The notes: generated from the letters alone by a model not told the origin. DNA of 64,000 nt from Spiractinospora alimapuensis (GCF_018437505.1 NZ_CP072467.1:744001-808000), one strand, 5' to 3'; positions 26,362 to 35,161 are shown, numbered from the stretch's first letter. Numbers and translations: made by a program.

Positions 26362-26375
26362 TACTATGGCGGCCA
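26362..26375 (+). promoter_or_regulatory. Extended -10 of a leaderless transcript
   Basis: TACTAT (26362-26367) followed by 7 nt and then ATG 26375, which places the start codon at about +1. The same TACTAT-plus-7-nt layout occurs before the GTG at 59185. No ribosome site is visible, consistent with leaderless translation, common in actinomycetes. Confidence 0.55.
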
Positions 26376-27472
26376 TGCCTGTGACCGAACGCACCTTGCT
26401 GGGCCCTGGCCCGTCGAATCCGTACCCCGAGGCCACCGCCGGCCTCTCCGCGCCGCTGCTCGGCCACCTGGACCCGGAGTTCATTCGCGTCCTGGACGAG
26501 ACGAGCGAACGCCTGCGCACCGTGTGGCGCACCCGCAACCCGATGACGATGCCGCTGTCGGGGACGGGCTCCATCGGCATGGAGGCCGCCTTCAGCAACA
26601 CGGTGCGCCCGGGTGACGTCGTGGTCGTCGCGGTGAACGGCCTGTTCGGCGTGCGGATGTGCGAGGTCGCCGCGCGGTACGGCGCGGAGGTGGTGCGCGT
26701 CGACCACGAGTGGGGTCAGCCCGTCGACGTCGACCGTGTCCTCGCCGCCCACCCGAGTCCCGCCATCGTCGCGGCCGTGCACGCCGAGACCTCGACCGGC
26801 GTCCGCAGCGACATCGGGGCCCTGGGCGCGGCCCTGCGCGGCCACTCCCCCGACACCCTCCTGGTCGCCGACTGCGTGACCTCGCTGGGCGGAATCCCGA
26901 CCGAGCTCGACGCCTGGAACGTCGACATCGCCTACTCCGGAACCCAGAAGTGTCTGGGGGTCGCTCCGGGACTGGCTCCCTTCTCCCTGTCCGAGCGCGC
27001 ATGGGAGCGCCGCGTCGAGACCCCACCCGTGTGGTACCTCGACCTCGGTCTCCTCGGCGACTACGTGCGCGGCGGTGCCTCGGGACGGGCCTACCACCAC
27101 ACGGCTCCGGTCGCGATGGTGGCGTCGCTGCACGCCGCCCTGGGCCGGCTCCTGGCGGAGGGTGTGCCCGAGGTCGAGGAGCGGCACGCCGCGGCCGGTG
27201 CCCGGCTGCGCGACGGACTCACCGAACTGGGCCTGGAGCTCTTCGCGGCCGAGGGATTCCGCCTCCCGCAGCTCACCACGGTGCGCGTCCCCGAGGACGT
27301 GGACTCCGTCAAGGTACGCGCCCAGCTTCTGGAGGATTACGACATCGAGATCGGTGCGGGCGTGGGCCAGTACGCGGGTTCCGTGTGGCGCATCGGGCTG
27401 ATGGGGCACAACGCGCGGCTGGACCGGGTGGAGCTCGTGCTGGCGGCGCTGCGCCGCGTCCTGGGCCGGTGA
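26375..27472 (+). CDS. Class V PLP aminotransferase, alanine-glyoxylate/serine-pyruvate type
   Basis: 365 aa from ATG 26375 (an ATG at 26366 overlaps the -10 hexamer and is unlikely). LLGPGPSNPYPEA at the N terminus, SGTGSIGMEAAFSN for cofactor phosphate binding, VADCVTSLGG with the PLP-contacting Asp, and SGTQKCLG with the Schiff-base lysine. This set defines the AGT/SPT subgroup (alanine:glyoxylate, serine:glyoxylate or serine:pyruvate transamination). The amino donor cannot be settled. A strong hairpin 50 bp downstream probably ends the transcript. Confidence 0.9.
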   Translation: MPVTERTLLGPGPSNPYPEATAGLSAPLLGHLDPEFIRVLDETSERLRTVWRTRNPMTMPLSGTGSIGMEAAFSNTVRPGDVVVVAVNGLFGVRMCEVAARYGAEVVRVDHEWGQPVDVDRVLAAHPSPAIVAAVHAETSTGVRSDIGALGAALRGHSPDTLLVADCVTSLGGIPTELDAWNVDIAYSGTQKCLGVAPGLAPFSLSERAWERRVETPPVWYLDLGLLGDYVRGGASGRAYHHTAPVAMVASLHAALGRLLAEGVPEVEERHAAAGARLRDGLTELGLELFAAEGFRLPQLTTVRVPEDVDSVKVRAQLLEDYDIEIGAGVGQYAGSVWRIGLMGHNARLDRVELVLAALRRVLGR

Positions 27473-27522
27473 GCGCACCCCGCGGATAGCCCCTCCCGGT
27501 TTCCGCGGCCCTTACCCTGTGT

Positions 27523-27550
27523 TCGCTCTCACCCAATAGGGTGAGAGCGA
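27523..27550 (+). terminator. 12-bp perfect hairpin
   Basis: Arms TCGCTCTCACCC (27523-27534) and GGGTGAGAGCGA (27539-27550) with loop AATA, 51 bp after the aminotransferase stop. There is no U tract, as usual for actinobacterial terminators. Its closeness to the next gene (start 27587) leaves an operator role possible. Confidence 0.6.
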
Positions 27551-27586
27551 CGTCATGTGGGCAAACCGGGCGTAGGGGGGCATGCC

Positions 27587-29167
27587 ATGGAGGAAGCGGG
27601 CCGCGTGATCCGTGAATGGGTACACGTCTACGGCGCTGCCGACGCCAACGTCGCCCTCCTCTTGAACGACCGCCACCCCGCCGCCGACACCGCCGTCACC
27701 GAGGTCACCGCCGACCTGGAGGTCCGTGACCTCAGCTTCGCGGACCTCCGGGAACGCAGTGAACGCCGGGCGGCCACACTGCGCGCGCTGGGCGTGCGGG
27801 CCGGGGACCGCGTGGGAACCTTCATGGAGAAGGGCCACGAACAGGCCGTCACCGCGTTGGCGATCTGGCGGCTGGGCGCGGTACAGATGCCGCTGTTCAC
27901 GGCGTTGGCCCCCAGCGCCGTCGCACAACGAGCGCACGACGCGGCGGCCACCGCCATCATCTGCGACCCGGCGCACGCCGAGCCCCTGCGCCAGGACCTC
28001 AACGCGGCCCCCTGGGACGTCCACACCACCGACGAGCTCGACGCCGCCGCGCCGGCGGACCCCGTCCCGTCGGTCGCCGTGGGCGGCGACGCCCCGTTCC
28101 TCCTCGTCTACACCTCCAGTCCCACCGGCCCTCCGCGTGGCGTCCCCGTCCCGGTGCGAGCCCTGGCCGCGTTCCACAGCTACTTCCACTTCGGGCTCGA
28201 CGTCACGCCCTCCGACGTCTACTGGAACGCCACCGACCCCGGGTGGGGCTACGGCCTCTACTACGGCCTCGTCGCCCCTCTGCTGGCCGGCCACGCCACG
28301 GTGCAGCTCCGGGCCGGGTTCGACCCCGAGCTCACACTCGACGTCCTGTCCACCCTCGGCGTCACCAACTTCACCGCGACCCCCGCCGTCTACCGCGCGT
28401 TGCGTGCGACGGTGAAGACCCTCCCGCCGGAGATCATGCCGCGCCGCCTCTCCAGCGCGGGGGAACCCCTGGGCAGCGAACTCGCCGGATGGGCCTTCGA
28501 CCTGTTCGGCACCCCGCTCTACGAGCACTACGACAAGACCGAGTTGGGCGTCGTGGCCGGCTACGCCCACCATGCCGACGCCCACGTTCCCGTCCGTGGG
28601 GGGTCCGCCGGACGGGCCATGCCGGGATGGACGCTCTCCGTCCTCGACGCGGTCGACGACAACGAGGCCAAGCCGGGTGATCCGGGCCGGCTCGCCGTCG
28701 CCACCGCGCCCGACGCCAGCCCCCTGATGTGGTTCACCGGCTACCACAACAACCCGGCGGCGTCGGCGAACCGGTTCAGCCCCGACGGGGACTGGTACGT
28801 CACCGGGGACGCCGGCACCCAGGACGAGGACGGCTACCTCTTCTTCTCCTCACGCGACCACGACGCGATCGTCACCTACGGCTACCGGGTCAGCCCCATG
28901 GACGTGGAGAACGCGCTCCTGGGCCACCCCGCGGTGGCCGAGGCGGCGGTGTTCGGCGTCCCCGACGAGATCGCCGGCCAGTTGGTCGCCGCCGACGTGG
29001 TCCTCACCCCCGGCCAGACCGGTGACGACGCGATGGCCCAGGTCCTACAGGACTACGTCCGCGAACGCTTCGCCAGCCACGCCTTCCCCCGCCGAGTCAG
29101 TTTCGTGTCCCGCCTGCCCCGCACCGCCAGCGGAAAGATGCGCCGCGGCCGCGTCCCCCGCGCCTGA
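27587..29167 (+). CDS. AMP-binding acyl-CoA synthetase-like protein with divergent P-loop
   Basis: 526 aa; ATG 27587 after a G-rich site. ANL-superfamily layout of the acetyl/medium-chain acyl-CoA synthetases: DLRERSERRAATLRALGVRA, nucleotide-binding GWGYGLYYGLVAPLLAGH, hinge-region WYVTGDAGTQDEDGYLFF and C-terminal LPRTASGKMRRGRVPR with the adenylation lysine. The usual P-loop Y-T-S-G-T-T-G-x-P-K is instead YTSSPTGPPRG, losing a Gly, a Thr and the Lys. Activity may be altered or the enzyme may have a specialised substrate. Confidence 0.85.
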   Translation: MEEAGRVIREWVHVYGAADANVALLLNDRHPAADTAVTEVTADLEVRDLSFADLRERSERRAATLRALGVRAGDRVGTFMEKGHEQAVTALAIWRLGAVQMPLFTALAPSAVAQRAHDAAATAIICDPAHAEPLRQDLNAAPWDVHTTDELDAAAPADPVPSVAVGGDAPFLLVYTSSPTGPPRGVPVPVRALAAFHSYFHFGLDVTPSDVYWNATDPGWGYGLYYGLVAPLLAGHATVQLRAGFDPELTLDVLSTLGVTNFTATPAVYRALRATVKTLPPEIMPRRLSSAGEPLGSELAGWAFDLFGTPLYEHYDKTELGVVAGYAHHADAHVPVRGGSAGRAMPGWTLSVLDAVDDNEAKPGDPGRLAVATAPDASPLMWFTGYHNNPAASANRFSPDGDWYVTGDAGTQDEDGYLFFSSRDHDAIVTYGYRVSPMDVENALLGHPAVAEAAVFGVPDEIAGQLVAADVVLTPGQTGDDAMAQVLQDYVRERFASHAFPRRVSFVSRLPRTASGKMRRGRVPRA

Positions 29168-29887
29168 CCGGGCGCCCCGGGGGCCCACGACGCGCTGCCC
29201 CAGCGCACGTGTCGGTCGCCTCGGTCGTGGTCACCACCTCACCGGACCGGCGAAGGCACGACGACGCCGGGCGGTACGCGTGAAGGCGACGGACGACGCC
29301 CGGGCGCGGCGCGGAACCAAGGAAAGTCGTCCCGACGACTATTTCCCCGGGCTGTGACCTCCCCGGTGTTGTTTCGCGTGTGGATGATGGCGTGGATGTC
29401 GGGTGGTTCTCTCGGTCGATGGCCGGGAGGCCCGCCAGCCACAAGCGTTAGGGGCGACAGTGCCGACTTCCAGAGGCCGGATGGCGGCGAAGTCAATGGG
29501 GAGACCCCGGCACGGGTTCCGAACATGGTCGCGTTGAGGACCCCGTGGTGGCCGGCCCACCGCTCGCCCGATGGGCGGTCGACGGCATGAGCGCAGTGAA
29601 CAGGGCCACATGATCGGAGAGGTCACGACGTCGGGCCACGCAAACCAAGAGCTCCAGTCCCCGGGCCCACTTCACAGACCGGCCAAGAAACAGGGCCCTC
29701 GACCCGTTCGTGGGTCACGTGGTCGCGCCGTCGGTGGGACCGGTGGCAGGGAGCGTCAGCGAGCCGACGGGCGTGGTCCGCCCAGGGCTCCCTTTCCGAG
29801 CGGCGCTCCGCCCGCCTCAAGCGCGATCCGGAGGGAATCACCCACCACCTCGGCCACGGGGCCGGGCCTCCGGGGTCGGCGTCGCCA
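29168..29887. other. Gene-free interval between convergent units
   Basis: About 720 bp. Open frames on both strands lack motifs, ribosome sites and protein-like composition. The only structured feature I can point to is the dyad AGTCGTC-CC-GACGACT (29325-29340). GTGTTGTTT at about 29367 recalls the end of the repeat family, but none of the body follows. Confidence 0.5.
29325..29340. terminator. Dyad AGTCGTC-CC-GACGACT, possible terminator
   Basis: Perfect 7-bp arms 158 bp past the acyl-CoA synthetase-like gene, flanked by GGAA and ATTTCC that lengthen the stem with a bulge. Position between convergent genes suits a terminator. Confidence 0.4.
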
Positions 29888-30649
29888 CTACCCCATGTCG
29901 GTGGGGTCGGAGGTGCCCTCCTCGCCCTGGAACTCCTCGAGTTCCTCGGGGTCGACCTCGACCTCGGGGATGCTCTCGGGCTGTGACTCAGACTCGCCGG
30001 AGGGATCAGGGTCGGAGGACGGCTCCTCCTCGGGGGACGGTGTGGGGGTGGGTTCGGACTCCTCGGTGGTGGAGGCGGCCTCCTCGCGGACGTCGACGAG
30101 GAGGGGGTAGAGGGAGACCAGCAGCACGATGATCGCGACGATGAGGGCGAGAAGCAGGAGCAGCAGCGCGAGGACGCGGCGGTCCATCTGGGCCGTGCCG
30201 GCGCGACCGCGCCAGGGTCCGGCCCAGCTCGCCCACGCCCCGCTGAGCACGCCGACGGCGGGGCCGCGATCCCAGTGCGGACGGTACACCGGCCCCTTCG
30301 TCGAGGCCGCGCGTCCCGTCTCCGAGGGCAGAGCGCGCAGGAACACGACGGCCGCGTCGGGAGAGCCGGCTCCGTCGCAGGCGACCCACACCGTCGGCGG
30401 GCCGGACAGGCGGGAGGCGAGAACCTCCGGCGCGTTCTCGACGCCGGAACCGTCGCGCACGGCCGCCACGAACGTCTCCCGAGCCAGGGGGTCGGCCGCG
30501 GCCCGCGCGCTCAACAACGCGACGCTGACGTCGTCGCCGTCGGGGCCACGCCCGAGGTACACCACGCCAGCGGACTCGACCCGCGCGCGCTCGACCAGAC
30601 GGTAGACGCCGAGCTGGCGCGGATCGCTATCCTGAAGCGGCCAAGCCAA
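29888..30649 (-). CDS. Single-pass membrane protein with kinase-N-lobe-like N terminus
   Basis: 253 aa from TTG 30649, preceded by GGGAGGG at good spacing; an in-frame ATG at 30724 is the alternative. Residues 1-60 (DPRQLGVYRLVERARVESAG, VVYLGRGPDGDDVSVALL) imitate the start of Ser/Thr kinases (Y-R-L-x-x-R...VYLGR) but there is no catalytic loop. One strong helix (LALLLLLLALIVAIIVLLVS) at about 170-195 is followed by an external Glu/Pro/Ser/Thr-rich tail. It is divergent from the MoxR operon. Role unknown; sensing or scaffolding at the membrane is possible. Confidence 0.7.
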   Translation of the reverse strand: MAWPLQDSDPRQLGVYRLVERARVESAGVVYLGRGPDGDDVSVALLSARAAADPLARETFVAAVRDGSGVENAPEVLASRLSGPPTVWVACDGAGSPDAAVVFLRALPSETGRAASTKGPVYRPHWDRGPAVGVLSGAWASWAGPWRGRAGTAQMDRRVLALLLLLLALIVAIIVLLVSLYPLLVDVREEAASTTEESEPTPTPSPEEEPSSDPDPSGESESQPESIPEVEVDPEELEEFQGEEGTSDPTDMG

Positions 30650-30779
30650 GTGGCGCCCTCCCGGAGGGGTTGTGCGGCGGTTGTTCCCATACAGCAGTGG
30701 GTAGTCTCGCGAATACCTGCCCATCAACCTACCCAGAACGGGCGAAGCACCACCAACCCGCCGACCGAGGAGCAGCGCT

Positions 30780-31832
30780 ATGTCGGATTCCGCCGCGCGC
30801 GGAGAGACCGAACCGCCGTCCAACGCCGAGGCCACCGCACTGGCCCGGGCGGCGTTGCGCGAAGTCGGCCGGGTCATCGTCGGTCAGGACCACATGGTGG
30901 AACGCACCCTCGTCGCGCTCGTCGCCAAGGGCCACTGTCTGCTGGAGGGGGTGCCCGGGGTCGCCAAGACCCTCGCCGTGTCCACGTTGGCGACCGTCAC
31001 CGGCGGCACCTTCAACCGGATCCAGTTCACCCCCGACCTGGTGCCCTCCGACATCGTGGGTACGCGCATCTTCCATCCCTCCAGTGAACGCTTCGACACC
31101 GAGCTCGGCCCCGTCTTCGCCAACTTCGTCCTCGCCGACGAGATCAACCGCGCCCCCGCCAAGGTCCAGTCGTCGCTGCTCGAGGTCATGGCCGAGAAGC
31201 AGGTGTCCCTGGGCGGACACACTCACGCGCTGCCCGAGCCGTTCATCGTCATCGCCACCCAGAACCCCATCGAGTCCGAGGGCGTCTACCCGCTCCCGGA
31301 GGCCCAGCGCGACCGGTTCCTGATGAAGGTGACGGTGCCCCATCCACGCGGCCACGAGGAGATGGAGATCCTCCGCCGGATGAGCACCGACCCGCCCCGG
31401 GCCGAACGCGTCCTCGATCCGGTCACCCTCAGCGAGCTCCAGGCCCACGCCGAACAGGTCCAACTGCACCAGCTCGTGGCCGACTACATCGTGCGGCTGG
31501 TCATGGCGACCCGGGAACCCGAGGCGTACGGTCTCGGTGACCTGCGCCGCGTCATCGAGATCGGGGCCAGTCCCCGTGCGACCCTCGGCCTCGCGGCCAG
31601 CGCGCGGGCGCTCGCGGTGATCCGTGGCCGCGACTACGTCCTGCCCGACGACATCCGCTACCTGGCCCGCGACGTCATGGCGCACCGCCTGGTGCTGACC
31701 TTCGACGCCCTCGCCGACGGGTTCACCACCGGCCACGTCATCGACCGGGTCCTGGGCGCCGTCGCCCCGCCGCACGTGATCTGGGAGGACCCGCCCGCCG
31801 GGGACTCCGACACCCTGGTGCCGCAACGGTGA
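30780..31832 (+). CDS. MoxR-family AAA+ ATPase
   Basis: 350 aa. Walker A GVPGVAKT (57-64), Walker B VLADE (117-121) followed by INRAPAKVQSSLLEVM, sensor 1 IVIATQNP, and the arginine-finger region PEAQRDRFLMK; C-terminal lid FDALADGFTTGHVIDRVL. MoxR proteins act as chaperones with DUF58 and von Willebrand A (VWA) partners in complex assembly or maturation, and those partners are encoded immediately downstream with 4-bp overlaps. Confidence 0.95.
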   Translation: MSDSAARGETEPPSNAEATALARAALREVGRVIVGQDHMVERTLVALVAKGHCLLEGVPGVAKTLAVSTLATVTGGTFNRIQFTPDLVPSDIVGTRIFHPSSERFDTELGPVFANFVLADEINRAPAKVQSSLLEVMAEKQVSLGGHTHALPEPFIVIATQNPIESEGVYPLPEAQRDRFLMKVTVPHPRGHEEMEILRRMSTDPPRAERVLDPVTLSELQAHAEQVQLHQLVADYIVRLVMATREPEAYGLGDLRRVIEIGASPRATLGLAASARALAVIRGRDYVLPDDIRYLARDVMAHRLVLTFDALADGFTTGHVIDRVLGAVAPPHVIWEDPPAGDSDTLVPQR

Positions 31833-32815
31833 CGACCCAGGAGGACCCAGAGCGGGACACCGGGCCGCTCACCAGCCCACACGCCCTGCGCAACCTCGAA
31901 CTGCGCGTCCTGCGTCGACTCGACGGGTTGCTGCACGGCGAACACCTCGGGCTGCGCTCCGGCCCCGGCAGCGAACCCGGCGAGGCCCGTCTCTACCAGC
32001 CCGGCGAGGACGACGTGCGCCGCATGGACTGGAGCGTCACCGCCCGCACGACCGTCCCCCACGTACGTGACACCGTCGCCGACCGCGAGCTGGAGACCTG
32101 GACCCTCCTCGACCTCTCCCCCAGCATGGAGTTCGGCACCACCAACACCCGCAAACGCGACCTCGCCATCGGGGCGCTCGCCGCCATGCACGCGTTGACC
32201 CAGCGGGTCGGCGACCGTTTCGGCGCCCACTTCCTACACCGGGGACAGATCCGCCGCTGGCCCGCGAAGTCCGGGAAGGCGCCCCTGTTCGCGATGCTGG
32301 CCACCGCGACGCGCGCACCAGGCGGCGCCGACGATGCCGGATCCGGCCAGGACCTCGCCGCCGCGCTCGACGATCTCGCTCGGGTCCGCAAACGGCGCGG
32401 GCTGCGCATCGTCCTGTCGGACTTCCTCGATCCCGCAGGTGGGGCCACCACGGCGGAGACCGTCCACGGTTGGGAGCGCCCACTCCGGTCGCTGTCCTCC
32501 CGTCACCAGGTGCTCGCCATCGAGATCCTCGATCCGCGCGAACTCCACCTGCCCGCCCTAGGATGGGTGACGATGCGTGATCCGGAGACCGGGCGTACCC
32601 GGGAGGTCCACCTCTCCGCGGACGTCCAACGCCGCTACGCGGCGGCGGCCGCGGCCCAACGCGAAGCCATCCACGCCGGCATGCGCCGCTGCGGTGTCCC
32701 CCACCTGGTGCTGCGCACCGACCGGGACTGGGTGCGCGACATCGCCCGGTTCGTCCTGCACCAGCGACGCACGGCCGGACAGCTCTCCCAGCACACCCCG
32801 GTGGTCCCCCGATGA
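31829..32815 (+). CDS. DUF58-domain protein
   Basis: 328 aa; GTG 31829 overlaps the MoxR stop. The DUF58 core RLYQPGEDDVRRMDWSVTAR is exact for the family (Y-x-x-G-D-D-x-R-x-I/M-D-W), followed by a VWA-like strand TWTLLDLSPSMEFG with D-x-S-x-S. No transmembrane segment is evident, so it is probably cytosolic or peripheral. Works with the MoxR ATPase; cargo unknown. Confidence 0.92.
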   Translation: MTTQEDPERDTGPLTSPHALRNLELRVLRRLDGLLHGEHLGLRSGPGSEPGEARLYQPGEDDVRRMDWSVTARTTVPHVRDTVADRELETWTLLDLSPSMEFGTTNTRKRDLAIGALAAMHALTQRVGDRFGAHFLHRGQIRRWPAKSGKAPLFAMLATATRAPGGADDAGSGQDLAAALDDLARVRKRRGLRIVLSDFLDPAGGATTAETVHGWERPLRSLSSRHQVLAIEILDPRELHLPALGWVTMRDPETGRTREVHLSADVQRRYAAAAAAQREAIHAGMRRCGVPHLVLRTDRDWVRDIARFVLHQRRTAGQLSQHTPVVPR

Positions 32816-33759
32816 CCTTCCTCTCACCACACTGGCTGTGGCTGTTCCTCGGGCTGGCCGCCCTGATCGCGGCCTACGTCTGGAGCCAGGGACGGCGCCG
32901 CCACTACGCGCTGCAGTTCACCAACCTGGGGCTGCTGGACCAGGTCGCCCCCGCCCGCCCCGCCTGGCGCCGCCACGTCGCGGCGGCGCTGTTCCTGGTG
33001 GTGTGCGCGACCCTGATCGTCGGCATGGGCCGGCCCGCGATGGAGGTGGAGGTGCCACGGGAGCGGGCGACCATCATCGTCGCCATCGACGTCTCCCCCT
33101 CGATGGCCGCCACCGACGTCACCCCCGACCGGATCACCGCCGCGAAGGAGTCCGCGCAGAGCTTCGTGGAGTCCCTGCCGGACCGGTTCAACGTGGGACT
33201 GGTGGCGTTCTCGGCGAACGCGACGGTGGTTTCCTCCCCCACCCAGGACCACCAGGCGATCGTGGACTCCATCGAACACCTCCAGATGGCGCCGGGCACC
33301 GCCATCGGTGAGGCGGTGTTCACCTCGCTGCAGAGCATCCAGTCCTTCGACGACGACGCCGACGAGGACCCCCCACCCTCGGCCGTGGTTCTGCTCAGTG
33401 ACGGTGAGAACACCAGCGGACGCCCGGTTCCGCTGGCGAGCGAGGCCGCCCACAGCGCCCAGGTCCCCATCTCCACCATCGCCTTCGGCTCCGGGGTCGC
33501 GATGATCGAGATCGAGGGGCAGATCATCCCGGCCGACATCGACAAGGAGGCCCTGGAGCTCCTCGCGACCGAGACCGAGGGCCACTTCTATGAGGCCGAG
33601 TCCGAGGCGGAGCTGGACTCCGTCTACGACGACATCGGCAGCTCGCTGGGCGCCGAGACCGTACACGAGGAGATCGGCCCCTGGGTGATGGCGTTCGCCC
33701 TCGTCGCCGCGTTCGCCACCGCTGGGGCCTCCTTGGTCTGGTTCTCCCGACTCCCCTGA
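32812..33759 (+). CDS. Membrane-anchored VWA-domain protein (BatA-like)
   Basis: 315 aa; ATG 32812 overlaps the DUF58 stop (ATGA). Two N-terminal helices (WLWLFLGLAALIAAYVW and VAAALFLVVCATLIVGMG), then a VWA domain with MIDAS motif D93-V-S-P-S (AIDVSPSM), T101, and VVLLSDGENTSG, then a C-terminal helix (WVMAFALVAAFATAGASLVW). This is the BatA/BatB arrangement seen beside MoxR and DUF58 genes. Confidence 0.93.
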   Translation: MTFLSPHWLWLFLGLAALIAAYVWSQGRRRHYALQFTNLGLLDQVAPARPAWRRHVAAALFLVVCATLIVGMGRPAMEVEVPRERATIIVAIDVSPSMAATDVTPDRITAAKESAQSFVESLPDRFNVGLVAFSANATVVSSPTQDHQAIVDSIEHLQMAPGTAIGEAVFTSLQSIQSFDDDADEDPPPSAVVLLSDGENTSGRPVPLASEAAHSAQVPISTIAFGSGVAMIEIEGQIIPADIDKEALELLATETEGHFYEAESEAELDSVYDDIGSSLGAETVHEEIGPWVMAFALVAAFATAGASLVWFSRLP

Positions 33760-33766
33760 GGAAGCG

Positions 33767-34534
33767 ATGATCCCCGCCACTGGGCAGTACCCGCGTCGGG
33801 TCACCGTGCACGTCCTCTCCGCGGACGGCCGGCCCCCCGTCGGTCGACGCGTCGAGTTCACCGACGACCTGGTGGCCGTCGCCCGGGAGCTCGCACCGGG
33901 GGTGGGCTTGCGTCCCCACGCGGTGCGCACCGAGCTCGCCGTGCTGCACGGCGGGGACGTCCGCATGCACATCGACCGCGTGATCTTCGCACCCGCCACG
34001 TCGTCCGGCGCGGACGACGTGGCGTCCTCGCTGGCGTCGGACGCGTTCCTTCCCGCGGCCGCCGACCTGGAAGAGGACGACGTGGTGCCGACCGGGCACG
34101 TCCTGCGTCGCTTCGCCGCCTACGGTCTCGTCACCGACCCCGCCGGTCGTGTCCTCCTGAGCAGGATCGCACCGGGGTTCCCCGGGGCCGGCACCTGGCA
34201 CCTGCCCGGCGGAGGCACCGACCACGGCGAGGCACCCCAGGACGCGCTCCACCGGGAGATACGCGAGGAGACGGGGCAGGACGCCGTCGTCACCTCCGTG
34301 CTCAGCGTGCGGCACCACCACGCGGTCGGCCAGATCGGACCCGAAGGGGTCGACACAGAGATCTCCGCGGTGTGGGTCGTTCTTCGCGCCCACGTGGCGC
34401 GGCCGACGACCGCACGGGTGCTGGAGGTGAACGGCTCCACTGAGCGCTCCGCCTGGTTCACCGCCGAGGAGATCCCCACCCTGGAGCTGTCGCTCACGGC
34501 CACGACCGTGCTGGGCGACGTCCCGGAAACCTGA
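33767..34534 (+). CDS. NUDIX hydrolase with N-terminal extension
   Basis: 255 aa; ATG 33767 after GAGGAAG, 7 bp past the VWA gene, so part of that operon. The complete Nudix box runs from GGGTDHGEAPQDALHREIRE into ETG (G-x5-E-x7-R-E-x-x-E-E-x-G). It is preceded by about 110 residues of no recognised domain. Hydrolyses a nucleoside-diphosphate-linked compound; substrate not predictable. The 3' end is convergent with the metE remnant. Confidence 0.88.
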   Translation: MIPATGQYPRRVTVHVLSADGRPPVGRRVEFTDDLVAVARELAPGVGLRPHAVRTELAVLHGGDVRMHIDRVIFAPATSSGADDVASSLASDAFLPAAADLEEDDVVPTGHVLRRFAAYGLVTDPAGRVLLSRIAPGFPGAGTWHLPGGGTDHGEAPQDALHREIREETGQDAVVTSVLSVRHHHAVGQIGPEGVDTEISAVWVVLRAHVARPTTARVLEVNGSTERSAWFTAEEIPTLELSLTATTVLGDVPET

Positions 34535-34552
34535 GGGCCTCCCTCCCGGGCG

Positions 34553-34708
34553 TCACCGCGACGGTGGCAGGCGGCGCGCGACGGCGAGAAGTTCGGCGTG
34601 GTCCACTCGCTGGGCCCAGAAGCCCTCCAACGCCGCCTTGAGTTCCCGGTCGGGTCCCACACGGGGATATCCGAGGACGGTGGGGCCGATGCGCTGTGGT
34701 GCGTTCAA
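34553..34708 (-). pseudogene. metE: Truncated 5' fragment of metE (cobalamin-independent methionine synthase)
   Basis: 51 codons from TTG 34708 with AGGAGAG upstream. TVLGYPRVGPDRELKAALEG and FWAQRVDHAELLAVARRL match the first about 50 residues of MetE, a protein of about 750 residues; the frame then stops beside the NUDIX gene with nothing of the catalytic domain left. A cobalamin riboswitch, the usual metE control, lies upstream on the same strand and is itself interrupted. This is a remnant of a deleted metE, although the start signals are intact and a 51-aa peptide could still be made. Confidence 0.8.
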
Positions 34709-34789
34709 CTGCTCTCTCCTCGCGAGCTCGTCCGACGGGAAACGGCCGAGGGGGCGCTGCGGACCCGTGTGTTCGGTCGTGCCCACCCG

Positions 34790-34930
34790 CGAGGCTCGGA
34801 CTCAAGCGGGCACCGGGTGGTGACCGCTTGCCACGGGCAGGTCTTCGGACTCGTGGGCGGGGGCGTGACGCCCGTTCCTACCGGCTGCCGCTTCCCAGGC
34901 CCAAAGACCCAGTGCCATACGGCCGCCTAA
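34790..34930 (-). ncRNA. Cobalamin riboswitch, 3' half
   Basis: Read on the minus strand: GGCACTGGGTC, then CCTGGGAAGCGGCAGCCGGT-AGGAACGGG, then the B12-box GAGTCCGAAGACCTGCC (34852-34836), the end of actinobacterial cobalamin riboswitches of metE genes. A CAAGCGG/CCGCTTG stem follows as expression platform. The 5' half is displaced to 35162-35262 by the repeat element. Confidence 0.8.
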
Positions 34931-35161
34931 AACGTGTTGTTTGCAGGCTTTCGGGTGAGGGAGCGGTCGTCGCCCCTACGGGGGCGGCTGCGCGATGATG
35001 CCCTGAGTGGAGCCCGGGCTTCGGCTCGCACGACGATCCGTGACGGGCATCCTGGTTGGCCGTCCGAAAGGATCGCCGCGGCCAACGCCGTCCTGGCGGT
35101 CACGAATCCCCAGCACCCCCAACAGCGCATCAACAAGGCACAGCGGTTCAAAGAACACGAC
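34931..35161. repeat. Inverted-repeat-ended element, copy 3, inserted in a riboswitch
   Basis: 231 bp; ends AACGTGTTGTTTGCA and TTCAAAGAACACGAC. The interior is collinear with copies 1 and 2 (GGCTTTCGGGTGAGGGAGCG, CGATCCGTGACGGGCATCC, CGAAAGGATCG, CGTCCTGGCGGTCACGA) and is the longest of the three. It separates the two conserved halves of a cobalamin riboswitch. CTAA (left) and CTGG (right) flank it, so a 4-bp duplication, if any, has diverged. Confidence 0.8.

Noticed and set aside
26366-26374. ATG 26366 as aminotransferase start
   Set aside because: This ATG overlaps the TACTAT -10 hexamer; ATG 26375 is at the correct distance for a leaderless start.
29360-29380. Fourth repeat copy suggested by GTGTTGTTT
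   Set aside because: None of the internal blocks or the opposite end of the element follows.
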